From Sphingobacterium endophyticum (GTDB taxonomy: Bacteria; Bacteroidota; Bacteroidia; Sphingobacteriales; Sphingobacteriaceae): a DNA stretch of 64,000 bases. Shown here in pieces: positions 28,437 through 37,008 of the stretch. Positions within the stretch are counted from its first letter, which is position 1. Every line of letters starts with the position of its first letter. Below the pieces are notes generated by a model. That model searched no databases, was not told the origin of the DNA, and saw only the letters and a program-made list of their open reading frames with translations. The translations under genes were made by a program, and so were the position numbers. The DNA is taken from contig NZ_SMMI01000003.1 of the NCBI RefSeq assembly GCF_009733535.1, forward strand, positions 434,001 through 498,000, read 5' to 3'.

Positions 28437-29732
28437 TTGAAGAAAACTAGAGATATCGTTACGATCGGGTTTGCTTTATTTGCCATGTTCTTTGGTGCTG
28501 GAAACCTGCTATTACCGCCCTACATCGGGATACAAATCGGAGATCATGTTTGGATTACCATTTTAGCTTTTGGATTAACTGGGATATTACTCCCTTTCTT
28601 TGGGATACTCTCTGTTGTTAATTCTGGAGAATCATTTCAAGACTTAGGAACTAGAATCAATAAATTTTTATCTCCGGTATTAGGAACGGTAATTATGTTG
28701 TGCATAGGACCATTAATTGCCATTCCAAGAACAGCAGCAACTACTTTTGAAGTGGGTATATTACCTTCATTTCCTAATTCAGCTCCTATCTGGACATCAA
28801 TCGCTTTCTTTGCAGTAACTTGGCTATTGACCATATCACCCTCCAAAGTTGTAGATATCATCGGAAATTTCCTCACTCCATTATTATTGGTATTATTAAT
28901 TTCTTTAATTGCATTGGGTATTTTTAATCCAATGGCCGATTATAACGACACAACCTTGAGTACTGCCGAATCTTTTACTTTAGGATTTGTAGATGGATAT
29001 CAAACACTAGATGTTCTTGCCTCTGTAATTTTTGCAGGAATAATAATCACAGCTTCAATTTCAAAAGGATATAGTACGGTTAAATCTAAAAATCAAGTAG
29101 TAATTGCTGCAGGGATCTTGGCTGCTTCTTGTTTGTTTATTATATATGGAGGCTTAATTTATTTGGGAGCAACTTCAGGAATAGAGGATTTGGCTATAAA
29201 GAGGTCGGAATTATTGATCCTTATTTCTAGAGCCATAATGGGACCATTTGGAACCATCGCTATTGCCATTAGTATAGCATTAGCATGTTTGACAACTGCA
29301 ATTGCCCTCACTTCGGCAGTTGGATCTTTCTTCTCAGAGTTGACTAATGGAAAATTAAGCTATAAATTATTGGTAACGATTTGCTGTATAGCATCATGTA
29401 TTTTATCCATCACAGGTGTGGATAATATTATTTCCTTTGCTTATCCCATTTTGACTTTTATATATCCTATTGTGATTACATTGGTTTTATACACGGTATT
29501 TTTTGGACCATTTGTAAAAAGCAAAGAACCTTATGTAGCTGCACTAATTGGATCCAGCATAATTGCTGTCTTGTCCTTATTTAAGCAAATGAACCTGCTA
29601 AGCACAGAGACCATAGCTACTTTGAATCATATTCCATTTTTTGAATATGAGTTGGGATGGGTAGTTCCCTCATTTGTTTTGTTTTTGTTAGGTCTATTTT
29701 TATCTAACCGGAAGAAAGAAATCGTAAATTAA
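28437..29732 (+). CDS. brnQ: Branched-chain amino acid:cation symporter
   Basis: Takes up leucine, isoleucine and valine with Na+ or H+. The 431-residue inner-membrane protein starts with the family's signature KKTRDIVTIGFALFAMFFGAGNLLLPPYIG and has about 12 hydrophobic segments. The start is TTG at 28437, which gives the expected N-terminus exactly; no ATG is available nearby. It lies 7 bases after folP and ends at a bidirectional terminator. Confidence 0.93.
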   Translation: MKKTRDIVTIGFALFAMFFGAGNLLLPPYIGIQIGDHVWITILAFGLTGILLPFFGILSVVNSGESFQDLGTRINKFLSPVLGTVIMLCIGPLIAIPRTAATTFEVGILPSFPNSAPIWTSIAFFAVTWLLTISPSKVVDIIGNFLTPLLLVLLISLIALGIFNPMADYNDTTLSTAESFTLGFVDGYQTLDVLASVIFAGIIITASISKGYSTVKSKNQVVIAAGILAASCLFIIYGGLIYLGATSGIEDLAIKRSELLILISRAIMGPFGTIAIAISIALACLTTAIALTSAVGSFFSELTNGKLSYKLLVTICCIASCILSITGVDNIISFAYPILTFIYPIVITLVLYTVFFGPFVKSKEPYVAALIGSSIIAVLSLFKQMNLLSTETIATLNHIPFFEYELGWVVPSFVLFLLGLFLSNRKKEIVN

Positions 29733-29747
29733 AAGTTTTTCAAAATA

Positions 29748-29807
29748 AAAACCCCTCATTCCAATATTCCTAATAATTAGTTTCAGAATATTAAAATTAG
29801 GGGTTTT
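29748..29807. terminator. Bidirectional terminator between brnQ and metG
   Basis: An outer stem AAAACCCCT (29748-29756) pairs with 29799-29807, and an inner AATATTC/GAATATT pair extends the hairpin. A/T tracts flank both sides, so it can stop transcription from both convergent genes. Confidence 0.75.
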
Positions 29808-29827
29808 ATTATGTAATCTTTATTGTG

Positions 29828-31894
29828 TTATCTTACAATACTTCCTGCAGAGATATCGGTGTTAGGTCTTACAAAATCTAACCTTCCATCAGCATCTTCG
29901 GCCATAAGAATCATTCCTTGAGATTGAATCCCTTTAATTTCTCTTGGCTCTAAATTCACCAAAATCGAAACCTGTTTTCCAACAATTTCCTCAGGAGTGA
30001 AATACTCGGCTATTCCCGAAACAACTGTCCTCTTGTCAATTCCTGTATCAATGGTCAGCTTCAATAATTTCTTAGTTTTTGCTACTTTTTCCGCGGTCAG
30101 GATTCGACCAACACGGATATCCATCTTCATAAACTCGTCGAAATTAACATTAGCTTTTTGGGCTGCCTTTGGTGCGGCCAATGCATTGCTTGCTTTTGCA
30201 TTAGCTAATTTTGTCAACTGAAACTCAACTTGCTCGTCTGTAATCTTATCAAATAACAATTGTGTTTCTCCTAATTGATGTCCCGACTCTAAAAGATCTG
30301 ATTTGCCTGCCTCATCCCAGTTCTTTGCTGAAAGATTTAACATCTCGAAAATCTTAGTACTGCTAAATGGTAAAAATGGCTGTCCTAACAATGCCAAATT
30401 AGCTACGATTTGACCAGCTACAAACAATACTGTTTTTACTCTTTCTTCGTCATTTTTAATTACTTTCCAAGGCTCTTCATCAGCAAGGTATTTATTACCT
30501 AAACGTGCGGCATTCATAAATTGTGCTAATGCCTCGCGGAATCTATATTGAGATAAAGATTGTTGTATTAACCCCGGGAATGTTGATAATTCCTTAAGTA
30601 CTTCTTGATCCGATGCTGTCAATGGAGAACCTAATAATACTTTGCCATCAAAGTATTTATGTGACAAGACCATAACCCTATTGATGAAGTTCCCTAAAAT
30701 AGCAACCAATTCATTATTCACTCGCGCTTGAAAATCCTTCCAGGTAAATTCGCTATCTGATGTTTCAGGCAAAATGGAAGTTAACATATAGCGTAATTCA
30801 TCTTGCTTCCCAGGAAACTCTTCCAAATATTCATGTAACCAAACAGCATGGTTTCTGGAGGTCGACAATTTATCTCCTTCCAGATTTAAGAATTCATTAG
30901 CAGGTACATTTTCAGGCAGAATATAGTCTCCATGTGCATGTAATATCGCTGGAAAAATAATACAGTGAAATACAATATTATCCTTACCAATAAAATGGAT
31001 TAAAGTTGAATTGTCCTCAGGATTAACTTGTTGCTTCCAATAATGCTCCCAATTTTTCCCTTCATCAATTGCCCATTGTTTTGTTGCAGAGATATATCCA
31101 ATAGGCGCATCCAACCAAACATAAAGCTTCTTACCTTCTGCTTCATCTAACGGAACATCTACACCCCAATCCAAATCTCTAGTCATTGAACGTGGTTGTA
31201 ATCCTGATTTTAACCAAGATTGGCATTGACCAAAAACATTGGACTTCAATTCATCCTTCTTACCTTCTATTAACCATTTCTCTAACCATGGTTGATATTT
31301 ATCCAAAGGCAAATACCAATGTTTGGTTTCCTTAAGAACAGGTGCTTTACCGCTTAAAGTAGATTTTGGATTAATAAGATCCGTTGGATTCAAAGAAGTT
31401 CCACATTTCTCACATTGGTCTCCATATGCTCCTTCATTTCCGCAATGTGGGCAAGTGCCTACAATATATCGGTCCGCTAAAAATTGATGATATTCCTCAT
31501 CATAATATTGTTCTGAGTAACGCTCAATAAACTCGCCTTTCTCATAAAGGTTCAAGAAAAATTCTTGTGAAAGCTGATGGTGAATTGGTTCTGAGGTACG
31601 GTGGTAAATATTGAACGAAATCCCAAATTCTTCAAAACTATCTTTAATCTGCTGATTGTATTTATCAATAATTTGCTGTGGTGTAACACCCTCTTTTTTC
31701 GCTTTTATGGTAATTGCAGCACCATGCTCATCAGATCCACAGACATAAACAACATCTTTATTGTTTAATCTTAAAAATCGTACGAAAATATCTCCAGGGA
31801 TATATGCTCCTGCAAGATGACCAATATGCAATGGACCATTGGCATATGGTAATGCCGAGGTGATGGTATAACGTTGTTTACTAAATATATCCAA
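29828..31894 (-). CDS. metG: Methionyl-tRNA synthetase with C-terminal tRNA-binding domain
   Basis: Charges tRNA-Met. The 688-residue protein has the HIGH motif ([10 protein letters not shown], about 21-30), a zinc knuckle (CPHCGNEG and CEKCG, about 148-168), the KMSKS-type loop as KLSTS (about 343), the anticodon helical domain, and a C-terminal OB-fold dimerisation domain (about 585-688, [14 protein letters not shown]). This is the full-length E. coli-like form. It stands alone, with its own promoter and terminator. Confidence 0.98.
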   Translation of the reverse strand: MDIFSKQRYTITSALPYANGPLHIGHLAGAYIPGDIFVRFLRLNNKDVVYVCGSDEHGAAITIKAKKEGVTPQQIIDKYNQQIKDSFEEFGISFNIYHRTSEPIHHQLSQEFFLNLYEKGEFIERYSEQYYDEEYHQFLADRYIVGTCPHCGNEGAYGDQCEKCGTSLNPTDLINPKSTLSGKAPVLKETKHWYLPLDKYQPWLEKWLIEGKKDELKSNVFGQCQSWLKSGLQPRSMTRDLDWGVDVPLDEAEGKKLYVWLDAPIGYISATKQWAIDEGKNWEHYWKQQVNPEDNSTLIHFIGKDNIVFHCIIFPAILHAHGDYILPENVPANEFLNLEGDKLSTSRNHAVWLHEYLEEFPGKQDELRYMLTSILPETSDSEFTWKDFQARVNNELVAILGNFINRVMVLSHKYFDGKVLLGSPLTASDQEVLKELSTFPGLIQQSLSQYRFREALAQFMNAARLGNKYLADEEPWKVIKNDEERVKTVLFVAGQIVANLALLGQPFLPFSSTKIFEMLNLSAKNWDEAGKSDLLESGHQLGETQLLFDKITDEQVEFQLTKLANAKASNALAAPKAAQKANVNFDEFMKMDIRVGRILTAEKVAKTKKLLKLTIDTGIDKRTVVSGIAEYFTPEEIVGKQVSILVNLEPREIKGIQSQGMILMAEDADGRLDFVRPNTDISAGSIVR

Positions 31895-31942
31895 TGTGAT
31901 CTAGAATTTATGTTTCTTAATAGCCTGTCTTGGCTTAGTCAA

Positions 31943-31950
31943 CAAAGATA
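31943..31950 (-). promoter_or_regulatory. Predicted -7 box of metG
   Basis: TATCTTTG on the minus strand fits TAnnTTTG, about 48 bases before the metG start. No clear -33 box, and I see no T-box or S-box structure in the short leader. Confidence 0.45.
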
Positions 31951-32072
31951 AGGCAAATTGAAGTATTCTGCTATCTCTTCTAACATTTTCATGCATAAAC
32001 CAAAAAATAAAATTATTATTTCTTATTTTTCAATTCTTGATCTATGGTAATTATAGACTTTTTGAAATTAGG

Positions 32073-32080
32073 TACATTTG
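32073..32080 (+). promoter_or_regulatory. Predicted -7 box of the DoxX-family gene
   Basis: TACATTTG fits TAnnTTTG, about 31 bases before the start codon. A TTTG further upstream is too close to serve as the -33 box. Confidence 0.4.
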
Positions 32081-32111
32081 TATGCAAATAATTTAACTAA
32101 CAAAGACACAG

Positions 32112-32507
32112 ATGAAAAATTCAAGGACAGACTTAGGGCTTTTAATAATCCGAATCGGATTCGGATTAACAATGATCGCATTTCACGGATTACCTAAATT
32201 AATGGGTGGACCAGAAAAATGGACGGCAATTGGCAAATCTATGCAGAACCTAGGAATTGATTTTATGCCAACTGTTTTTGGATTTTCCGCTGGACTAGCT
32301 GAATCATTAGGATCTTTGTTATTGATGTTGGGATTATGGACTAGACCTGCAGCGACTGTTTTAGCGTTGACTATGTTTGTCGCAGCAGCGAACCACTTAG
32401 CAAAAGGGGATGGACTTTCAGGGGCTTCCCACGCCATTGAATTCCTTGTAGTCTACATTGCTTTCGCAGTAATGGGGCCAGGAAAATTAAGTATCGACAA
32501 AAAATAA
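32112..32507 (+). CDS. DoxX-family membrane protein
   Basis: A 131-residue protein with four hydrophobic segments. The first helix pair carries RIGFGLTMIAFHGLPKLMGGPEKW and the third has FGFSAGLAESLGSLLLMLGLWTRPAA, the usual DoxX/DoxD pattern. Members are linked to quinone or thiol oxidoreductases, but no activity is proven for this type. It forms a single-gene unit with its own promoter and a very long terminator hairpin. Confidence 0.88.
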   Translation: MKNSRTDLGLLIIRIGFGLTMIAFHGLPKLMGGPEKWTAIGKSMQNLGIDFMPTVFGFSAGLAESLGSLLLMLGLWTRPAATVLALTMFVAAANHLAKGDGLSGASHAIEFLVVYIAFAVMGPGKLSIDKK

Positions 32508-32514
32508 TCTTATT

Positions 32515-32568
32515 CTATATAAAAAGAGAAAGCCATCCTTTAAGGAATGGCTTTCTCTTTTTATATAG
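32515..32568. terminator. Long bidirectional terminator hairpin
   Basis: A perfect 22-base-pair outer stem (32515-32536 with 32547-32568) plus a 4-base inner stem separates convergent genes. Five A on one arm and five T on the other give both strands a T-run. It ends the DoxX gene and the whole respiratory cluster. Confidence 0.9.
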
Positions 32569-32577
32569 TAAAATTTT

Positions 32578-33036
32578 TTATCTAAAAACAGTTGCATGCC
32601 AACTATCTTTAAATGGAATTTCCCATTTTTCGTTGAATTCAGATTCAGTTTGTGCTAGATTATTAAAGACAATCGTATCAGCATTCACCTCTCCTTCTTT
32701 ACAGAGCGCCTCAAAGATTTCACGAGAAACTAATTGAATATTATTTTCATTATCCCGATATGAAATGAGTGTACGATTAAATAATCCAATATTTAATTCT
32801 TCTTCCAATTCTTTTAAAATACGAACTGATTTATCGATTGAACAACCGGTCACCTGAGCAATTTCTTCATCGACTGTTAATACAATAAATAAATTATATT
32901 TAATTTCAGCTTTTCCAGCCAATTGGCTTCCATGTGCTGTCCACTCTACGATAAAAGAATCTAATTTAGATTGTGCCTCTTGTAGTTCCGGCTGAGTAAA
33001 AAATCGATCAGCCTGATAAATCCATACCTTTTTCAT
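32578..33036 (-). CDS. Conserved Bacteroidota soluble protein, often misnamed ABC transporter ATPase
   Basis: A 152-residue cytoplasmic protein, read from ATG 33036 (MKKVWIYQADRFF). The frame runs on to 33114, but that part overlaps the DUF420 gene and looks unnatural. Proteins like this, starting with KxVWIYQAxR, are widespread in Bacteroidota and are sometimes labelled ABC transporter ATPase; I see no Walker A or B motif, so that name is not supported. It is the last gene of the oxidase cluster, 11 bases after the DUF420 gene. Confidence 0.75.
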   Translation of the reverse strand: MKKVWIYQADRFFTQPELQEAQSKLDSFIVEWTAHGSQLAGKAEIKYNLFIVLTVDEEIAQVTGCSIDKSVRILKELEEELNIGLFNRTLISYRDNENNIQLVSREIFEALCKEGEVNADTIVFNNLAQTESEFNEKWEIPFKDSWHATVFR

Positions 33037-33047
33037 ATCTCTATTCT

Positions 33048-33590
33048 TTAATGAGTGTAATATGGGGATATCATTATATATACGATAACTCCAGTTACAG
33101 CAACATACAACCACATCGGATAAGTTATTCTAGCTAACTTTTTATGCCGTTCATAGGCCCCTGCTATCCCTCTAACAAAAGTAAATAATACGAATGGAAT
33201 TATGATAATGGATAAAATGATATGCGTCACAAGAATGAAAAAATACACATATCTAATAGTCCCCTCTCCTCCGAAAGATGTTGATTCAGATGTCATATGG
33301 TAAGCAACATACATGATCAAGAATGCAGAGGAAAAAACCATGCAGAGTTTAATTAGGTTCTCATGAAGCTTCACATTTCCTCTTTTAATTGCTGAAACGG
33401 CAATAACCAAACAAATGGCTGTTAATCCATTAATTGTTGCATAAATGGGTGGGAGAAAGCTTAATGGTTGTACATCATATCCCATCTTTGGCAAATTAAT
33501 TCCAAACAAGGCTGCCACGGCCAAAGGAATAATGATGGATAAGGCCCAAATAATCCCTTTATACTTTTTTTCTTCTTCTGTCATTGCCAT
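33048..33590 (-). CDS. DUF420 membrane protein, likely oxidase assembly
   Basis: A 180-residue inner-membrane protein with five hydrophobic segments. The pattern of His residues in membrane helices (VAYHMTSEST, VTHIILSI, HKKLARITYPMWLYV) is typical of DUF420, related to the CtaM factor needed to mature caa3 or aa3 oxidase. Its place just after the SCO-like gene (1-base gap), within the oxidase cluster, supports an assembly role. Confidence 0.85.
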   Translation of the reverse strand: MAMTEEEKKYKGIIWALSIIIPLAVAALFGINLPKMGYDVQPLSFLPPIYATINGLTAICLVIAVSAIKRGNVKLHENLIKLCMVFSSAFLIMYVAYHMTSESTSFGGEGTIRYVYFFILVTHIILSIIIIPFVLFTFVRGIAGAYERHKKLARITYPMWLYVAVTGVIVYIMISPYYTH

Positions 33591-33591
33591 A

Positions 33592-34314
33592 TTACTTCCG
33601 CTCTATTTTTAATGGGTTATTTCTAATCTCTTCTACTAACTGTACTTTAATTTCATCCTCGAGCCTATCAAGTTCAGACCGAAGGCTGATATCATAAAAT
33701 CCTCTAATTCTTTTTTCAGAATCCAATAATACAAATTGATTGCTGATAACGAATTTAGAACTATCACCCTGTACAGGCATTGCTTCAATCAACATTGAAG
33801 ATCTAGCAAATTCAAAAATATCAACACTTGGCTTATTTACAACAAACCAGTGCGGACTCATACCTTTTTTATAAGGCTCAATAAATTTTTGAAGATCTTC
33901 TGCCTTGTCATGGGGATCCACCGAAATAGAAAACAATTGAACTTTAGGATTTTCTTTAAACCGGGTGGCAATGCTGGACATATCATGAACCAACTGCTTA
34001 GATAAACCTTGGTCACGTGTATAGAATAGATGAACAACCGATACTGATGTGTCATTCCCTAAAAGAGTTACAGGCTTATTGTCATAATTCCTGAATTCTA
34101 CCGGTTCTAACTGATGAAAAATTGTGTCCGGGATTTCCCTTCCCATCACACGGCGCATTTCACCAGAAAGCTTCTTTTCGCCAAATACAGGCAATTTAAT
34201 GTACTCATTAGAGCCCATTTTATTGACCAGTATATATAAAAAACCTGGCACAAATAAAACAAGTGCCAGGATTATTAATTTTGATATATTCTTTGAACGA
34301 GTACTTTTACTCAT
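33592..34314 (-). CDS. SCO1/SenC-like protein lacking its copper ligands
   Basis: A 240-residue thioredoxin-fold protein anchored by one N-terminal membrane segment (about 10-31). It aligns with SCO proteins, which deliver copper to the CuA centre of oxidase subunit II. Where SCO has FFYTxCPxxC this protein reads LFYTRDQGLSKQL (about residues 96-108), so both cysteines are gone; the protein has no cysteine at all, and the later copper His is missing as well (FVISNQFVLLD). The frame is intact, so this is a degenerate homologue and not a frameshift artefact. A structural or thiol-independent role is possible. Confidence 0.85.
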   Translation of the reverse strand: MSKSTRSKNISKLIILALVLFVPGFLYILVNKMGSNEYIKLPVFGEKKLSGEMRRVMGREIPDTIFHQLEPVEFRNYDNKPVTLLGNDTSVSVVHLFYTRDQGLSKQLVHDMSSIATRFKENPKVQLFSISVDPHDKAEDLQKFIEPYKKGMSPHWFVVNKPSVDIFEFARSSMLIEAMPVQGDSSKFVISNQFVLLDSEKRIRGFYDISLRSELDRLEDEIKVQLVEEIRNNPLKIERK

Positions 34315-34325
34315 TACTTATCTGT

Positions 34326-34703
34326 TTATTTATGAGGAAATATCGGTTGATGTGTAAATGAATCATGCAGGTGTCCTCCTTCTATCATCATTAGAACAAT
34401 GAAATAGATAATAAAAAGAAATACAATTCCTACCGTCAAAATAAAACCAGATTTTTCAAATTTTAAGTGCATAAAGAATGCAACAATGTAAAAAGCCTTC
34501 ACTAAAGTAAGAACAATATAAATTACATTAAGCATAGTACCTTTGTGAAGGATACCCCAGTGGTGCACAAAACCCAATGCAATTAAAAACTCTAATGCCG
34601 TTAATGCTAATAGAATAAAGAAAACACTCCAAATACGTTTCTTATCCATTCCTTCGCCATGCGCATGCGCATCGTGGCTTTCTATATGATCGTGATTACT
34701 CAT
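34326..34703 (-). CDS. Cytochrome c oxidase subunit IV
   Basis: A 125-residue small subunit with a His-rich N-terminus (HDHIESHDAHAHGEG) and three hydrophobic segments. The pattern WSVFFILLALTALEFLIAL and AFYIVAFFMHLKFE is that of prokaryotic oxidase subunit IV (CyoD/CtaF type). It follows the two subunit III genes and precedes the SCO-like gene by 11 bases. Confidence 0.88.
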   Translation of the reverse strand: MSNHDHIESHDAHAHGEGMDKKRIWSVFFILLALTALEFLIALGFVHHWGILHKGTMLNVIYIVLTLVKAFYIVAFFMHLKFEKSGFILTVGIVFLFIIYFIVLMMIEGGHLHDSFTHQPIFPHK

Positions 34704-34731
34704 GTTCGATAATTTTAAAAATCTTTATTAA

Positions 34732-35469
34732 TTAGATTAAGTAGAAGAAGGTAAATACGAATACCCATACTAAATCCACAAAGTGCCAATACAAACCAAC
34801 TTTTTCAATCATTAAATAAGAACCTCGGTTTTCAAAGGTATTATTTAAGGTCATGCACAATACAATAATGTTCAATAGGATACCAATAGATACGTGGAAT
34901 CCGTGGAAACCAGTAATGGTAAAGAACAGATTAGAGAATTGTAAAGCTGCAGTATAAGAAATTTCTTTGGTGAAGTAAGGCTGTAAAGCTTCAATAATAG
35001 CATTCGGATCGGTTAATCCAGTTGCTGGGTTACGTCCAAACCAAAAGCCTTGATGGTGTAGGTGTGACCATTCTATAGCCTGACATCCTACGAACATCAA
35101 ACCTCCTAAAATTGTCCACAACATCCATTTAACAACCTCCTGTTTAGAATTTCGATGTCCAGCTTCAACGGCAAGAACCATTGTCACAGATGACATAATC
35201 AAAATAAAAGTCATGATACCCACAAAAACTAGTGGCTGACCCGATTCTGCAATGCCCGGTATAGATTGGAAAATCTTATCGGCATCAATCCAAGTAGGTT
35301 GTGCATATTTTTGAGCACCATAATAAATCAAGAATGCAGAGAATGTAAATGCATCTGATACTAGGAAAAACCACATCATGATTTTACCATACTCTAGGTT
35401 CCAAGGTGATTTACCTCCGCTCCAAGGTCCTTCTTTTACCTTATCCAATTGCGATACTGTTGTACTCAT
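34732..35469 (-). CDS. Cytochrome c oxidase subunit III
   Basis: A 245-residue subunit with seven hydrophobic segments. Signatures include KIMMWFFLVSDAFTFSAFLIYYGA, the QAIEWSHLHHQGF block, FTITGFHGFHVSIGI and the end YWHFVDLVWVFVFTFFYL. It differs from the 200-residue subunit III-like protein upstream; both occur together in Bacteroidota caa3 clusters. Confidence 0.92.
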   Translation of the reverse strand: MSTTVSQLDKVKEGPWSGGKSPWNLEYGKIMMWFFLVSDAFTFSAFLIYYGAQKYAQPTWIDADKIFQSIPGIAESGQPLVFVGIMTFILIMSSVTMVLAVEAGHRNSKQEVVKWMLWTILGGLMFVGCQAIEWSHLHHQGFWFGRNPATGLTDPNAIIEALQPYFTKEISYTAALQFSNLFFTITGFHGFHVSIGILLNIIVLCMTLNNTFENRGSYLMIEKVGLYWHFVDLVWVFVFTFFYLI

Positions 35470-35478
35470 TGTTTACTG

Positions 35479-36081
35479 TTATTGATTCAAAAGTAAGAAA
35501 ACATAAATATATATCCATAATAGTCCTAGAAAATGCCAAAATATTGAGGCAAGATCCATCCGGAAAACATTGTTATCGATAGGGATGTTTTTTAACGCCC
35601 CAAGATAACATCTAACCAACACCAATATTCCGGCTATGATGTGGGCCAGGTGCAAACCTGTAAATATGTAAATGAACGATTGTGAAGCGTTGCTATTCAC
35701 AAAAGTAATCCCTCTGTTAAATAATACCGACCAAGCTTCTACTTGCAACCAAAAAAACACGATACCTAATACAATCGTAATCAGTAAATATGTTTTCTGC
35801 TTCGAAATTTGACCAGCTTTTACCGCTTTAAAGGCCAAATACATTGTTAAACTGCTCAATACTATAACTGCGGTACTATAGATAAATACATGAGGTAAAA
35901 TAGTTTTTATCCCTTTATCTACTCCGCTAGCTGTGTAAACTATAAACCCACTGGTCAGAGCGGCAAACATCATGAACATACCAATCATCCCAAGCCAAAG
36001 ATTAAATTTCTTTGCCTTCCTTGATTTTAATAGTTCTTCGTTATACAACTCTTCCTTATCCATTGCAATCTGTAATTCCAT
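35479..36081 (-). CDS. Second cytochrome c oxidase subunit III-type protein
   Basis: A 200-residue protein with five hydrophobic segments and the subunit III ending TGLHLAHIIAGILVL ... FWHFLGLLWIYIYVFLLLN. It is shorter and diverged from its neighbour at 34732. The pair probably forms two distinct parts of the oxidase. The start lies 3 bases after the heme O synthase stop. Confidence 0.9.
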   Translation of the reverse strand: MELQIAMDKEELYNEELLKSRKAKKFNLWLGMIGMFMMFAALTSGFIVYTASGVDKGIKTILPHVFIYSTAVIVLSSLTMYLAFKAVKAGQISKQKTYLLITIVLGIVFFWLQVEAWSVLFNRGITFVNSNASQSFIYIFTGLHLAHIIAGILVLVRCYLGALKNIPIDNNVFRMDLASIFWHFLGLLWIYIYVFLLLNQ

Positions 36082-36084
36082 TTT

Positions 36085-36993
36085 TTATTTAAAAGGTATA
36101 AAATCAAACAACAATACTAATTGGGTAAGTGGCAAATAGGCAAATGATGTAAACATAATTTTCTTTGCCGTACTTACTTCCATTTTTTGCAAGTGTTGAA
36201 ATCCGTACCAAGTGAATAATAATCCTCCAGCTAATGATAATAGCGTGAAGACCCATCCTCCTATACCAAAGTACATTGGTAGAAAACCAACCGGAATCAT
36301 TAAAACGCATGAAATAAAAATAAACCATGCTGATAACTTATCCGTTTTAGTCGTCGGTAATAACCTAAATCCTGCCCGCTTATAATCTTCATCCGTCACC
36401 CAAGCGATGGCCCAAAAGTGAGGAAACTGCCAAAAGAACTGAATTGTGAAGAGTACAAGTGGCGTAATGACAACGGCCGCTTCACTAACTTCTGAATACG
36501 CTAGTCCAAATCCTGCTGATTTAAACGCAGCATAATATCCTATCAATGGTGGCAATGCTCCCGGAATCGCCCCAACCCAAACTGCAATTGGAGATTTCTG
36601 TTTTAATGGCGTATAAACAAACGCATACAAGAAAATCGAAAACACTGAAAGCAATCCAGCAATAAAATTCAATTCTACCAAGATTAACGTTCCGGCAATT
36701 CCCATAAACACACTTAATATTAAAGCTTGTCCTGTGGTCATTCTTCCTGCTGGAAGAGGTCTATCCTCTGTACGCTTCATCAATTTATCAAGATCACGCT
36801 CGATGATCTCGTTAAATCCATTCGCAGCACCCGTAACCAAAAACCCTCCGATTGTTAATAATGCCCAATTAAACCAGATGATATCTCCTTGCTGTGTCGC
36901 TCCAATTAAAAATGAAATTGATGCAGAGAACACAACTGTTAGCGTAAGCCTCAGCTTGACAAGTTTGTTAAAATCTGAAATAAATCCCTTCAT
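36085..36993 (-). CDS. cyoE: Heme O synthase (protoheme IX farnesyltransferase)
   Basis: Adds a farnesyl group to heme b to make heme O. The 302-residue UbiA-type membrane protein has the prenyl-diphosphate-binding motif NEIIERDLDKLMKRTEDRPLP (about 64-84) with its Asp pair and about eight membrane segments. I choose ATG 36993 (MKGFISDF); an ATG two codons upstream is also possible. Its product is the substrate of the heme A synthase encoded just upstream. Confidence 0.95.
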   Translation of the reverse strand: MKGFISDFNKLVKLRLTLTVVFSASISFLIGATQQGDIIWFNWALLTIGGFLVTGAANGFNEIIERDLDKLMKRTEDRPLPAGRMTTGQALILSVFMGIAGTLILVELNFIAGLLSVFSIFLYAFVYTPLKQKSPIAVWVGAIPGALPPLIGYYAAFKSAGFGLAYSEVSEAAVVITPLVLFTIQFFWQFPHFWAIAWVTDEDYKRAGFRLLPTTKTDKLSAWFIFISCVLMIPVGFLPMYFGIGGWVFTLLSLAGGLLFTWYGFQHLQKMEVSTAKKIMFTSFAYLPLTQLVLLFDFIPFK

Positions 36994-37008
36994 AATCAAA
37001 ATATTTCC

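Noticed and set aside
31895..32111. Riboswitch or T-box in the metG leader
   Set aside because: The predicted leader is about 45 bases, too short, and has no recognisable conserved core.
32578..33114. Name ABC transporter ATPase for the last gene of the respiratory cluster
   Set aside because: No Walker A, Walker B or ABC signature is present.
33592..34314. Possible frameshift explaining the missing CxxxC of the SCO-like gene
   Set aside because: The reading frame is continuous and residues on both sides of the loop still align with SCO proteins, so substitution and not frameshift explains the loss.
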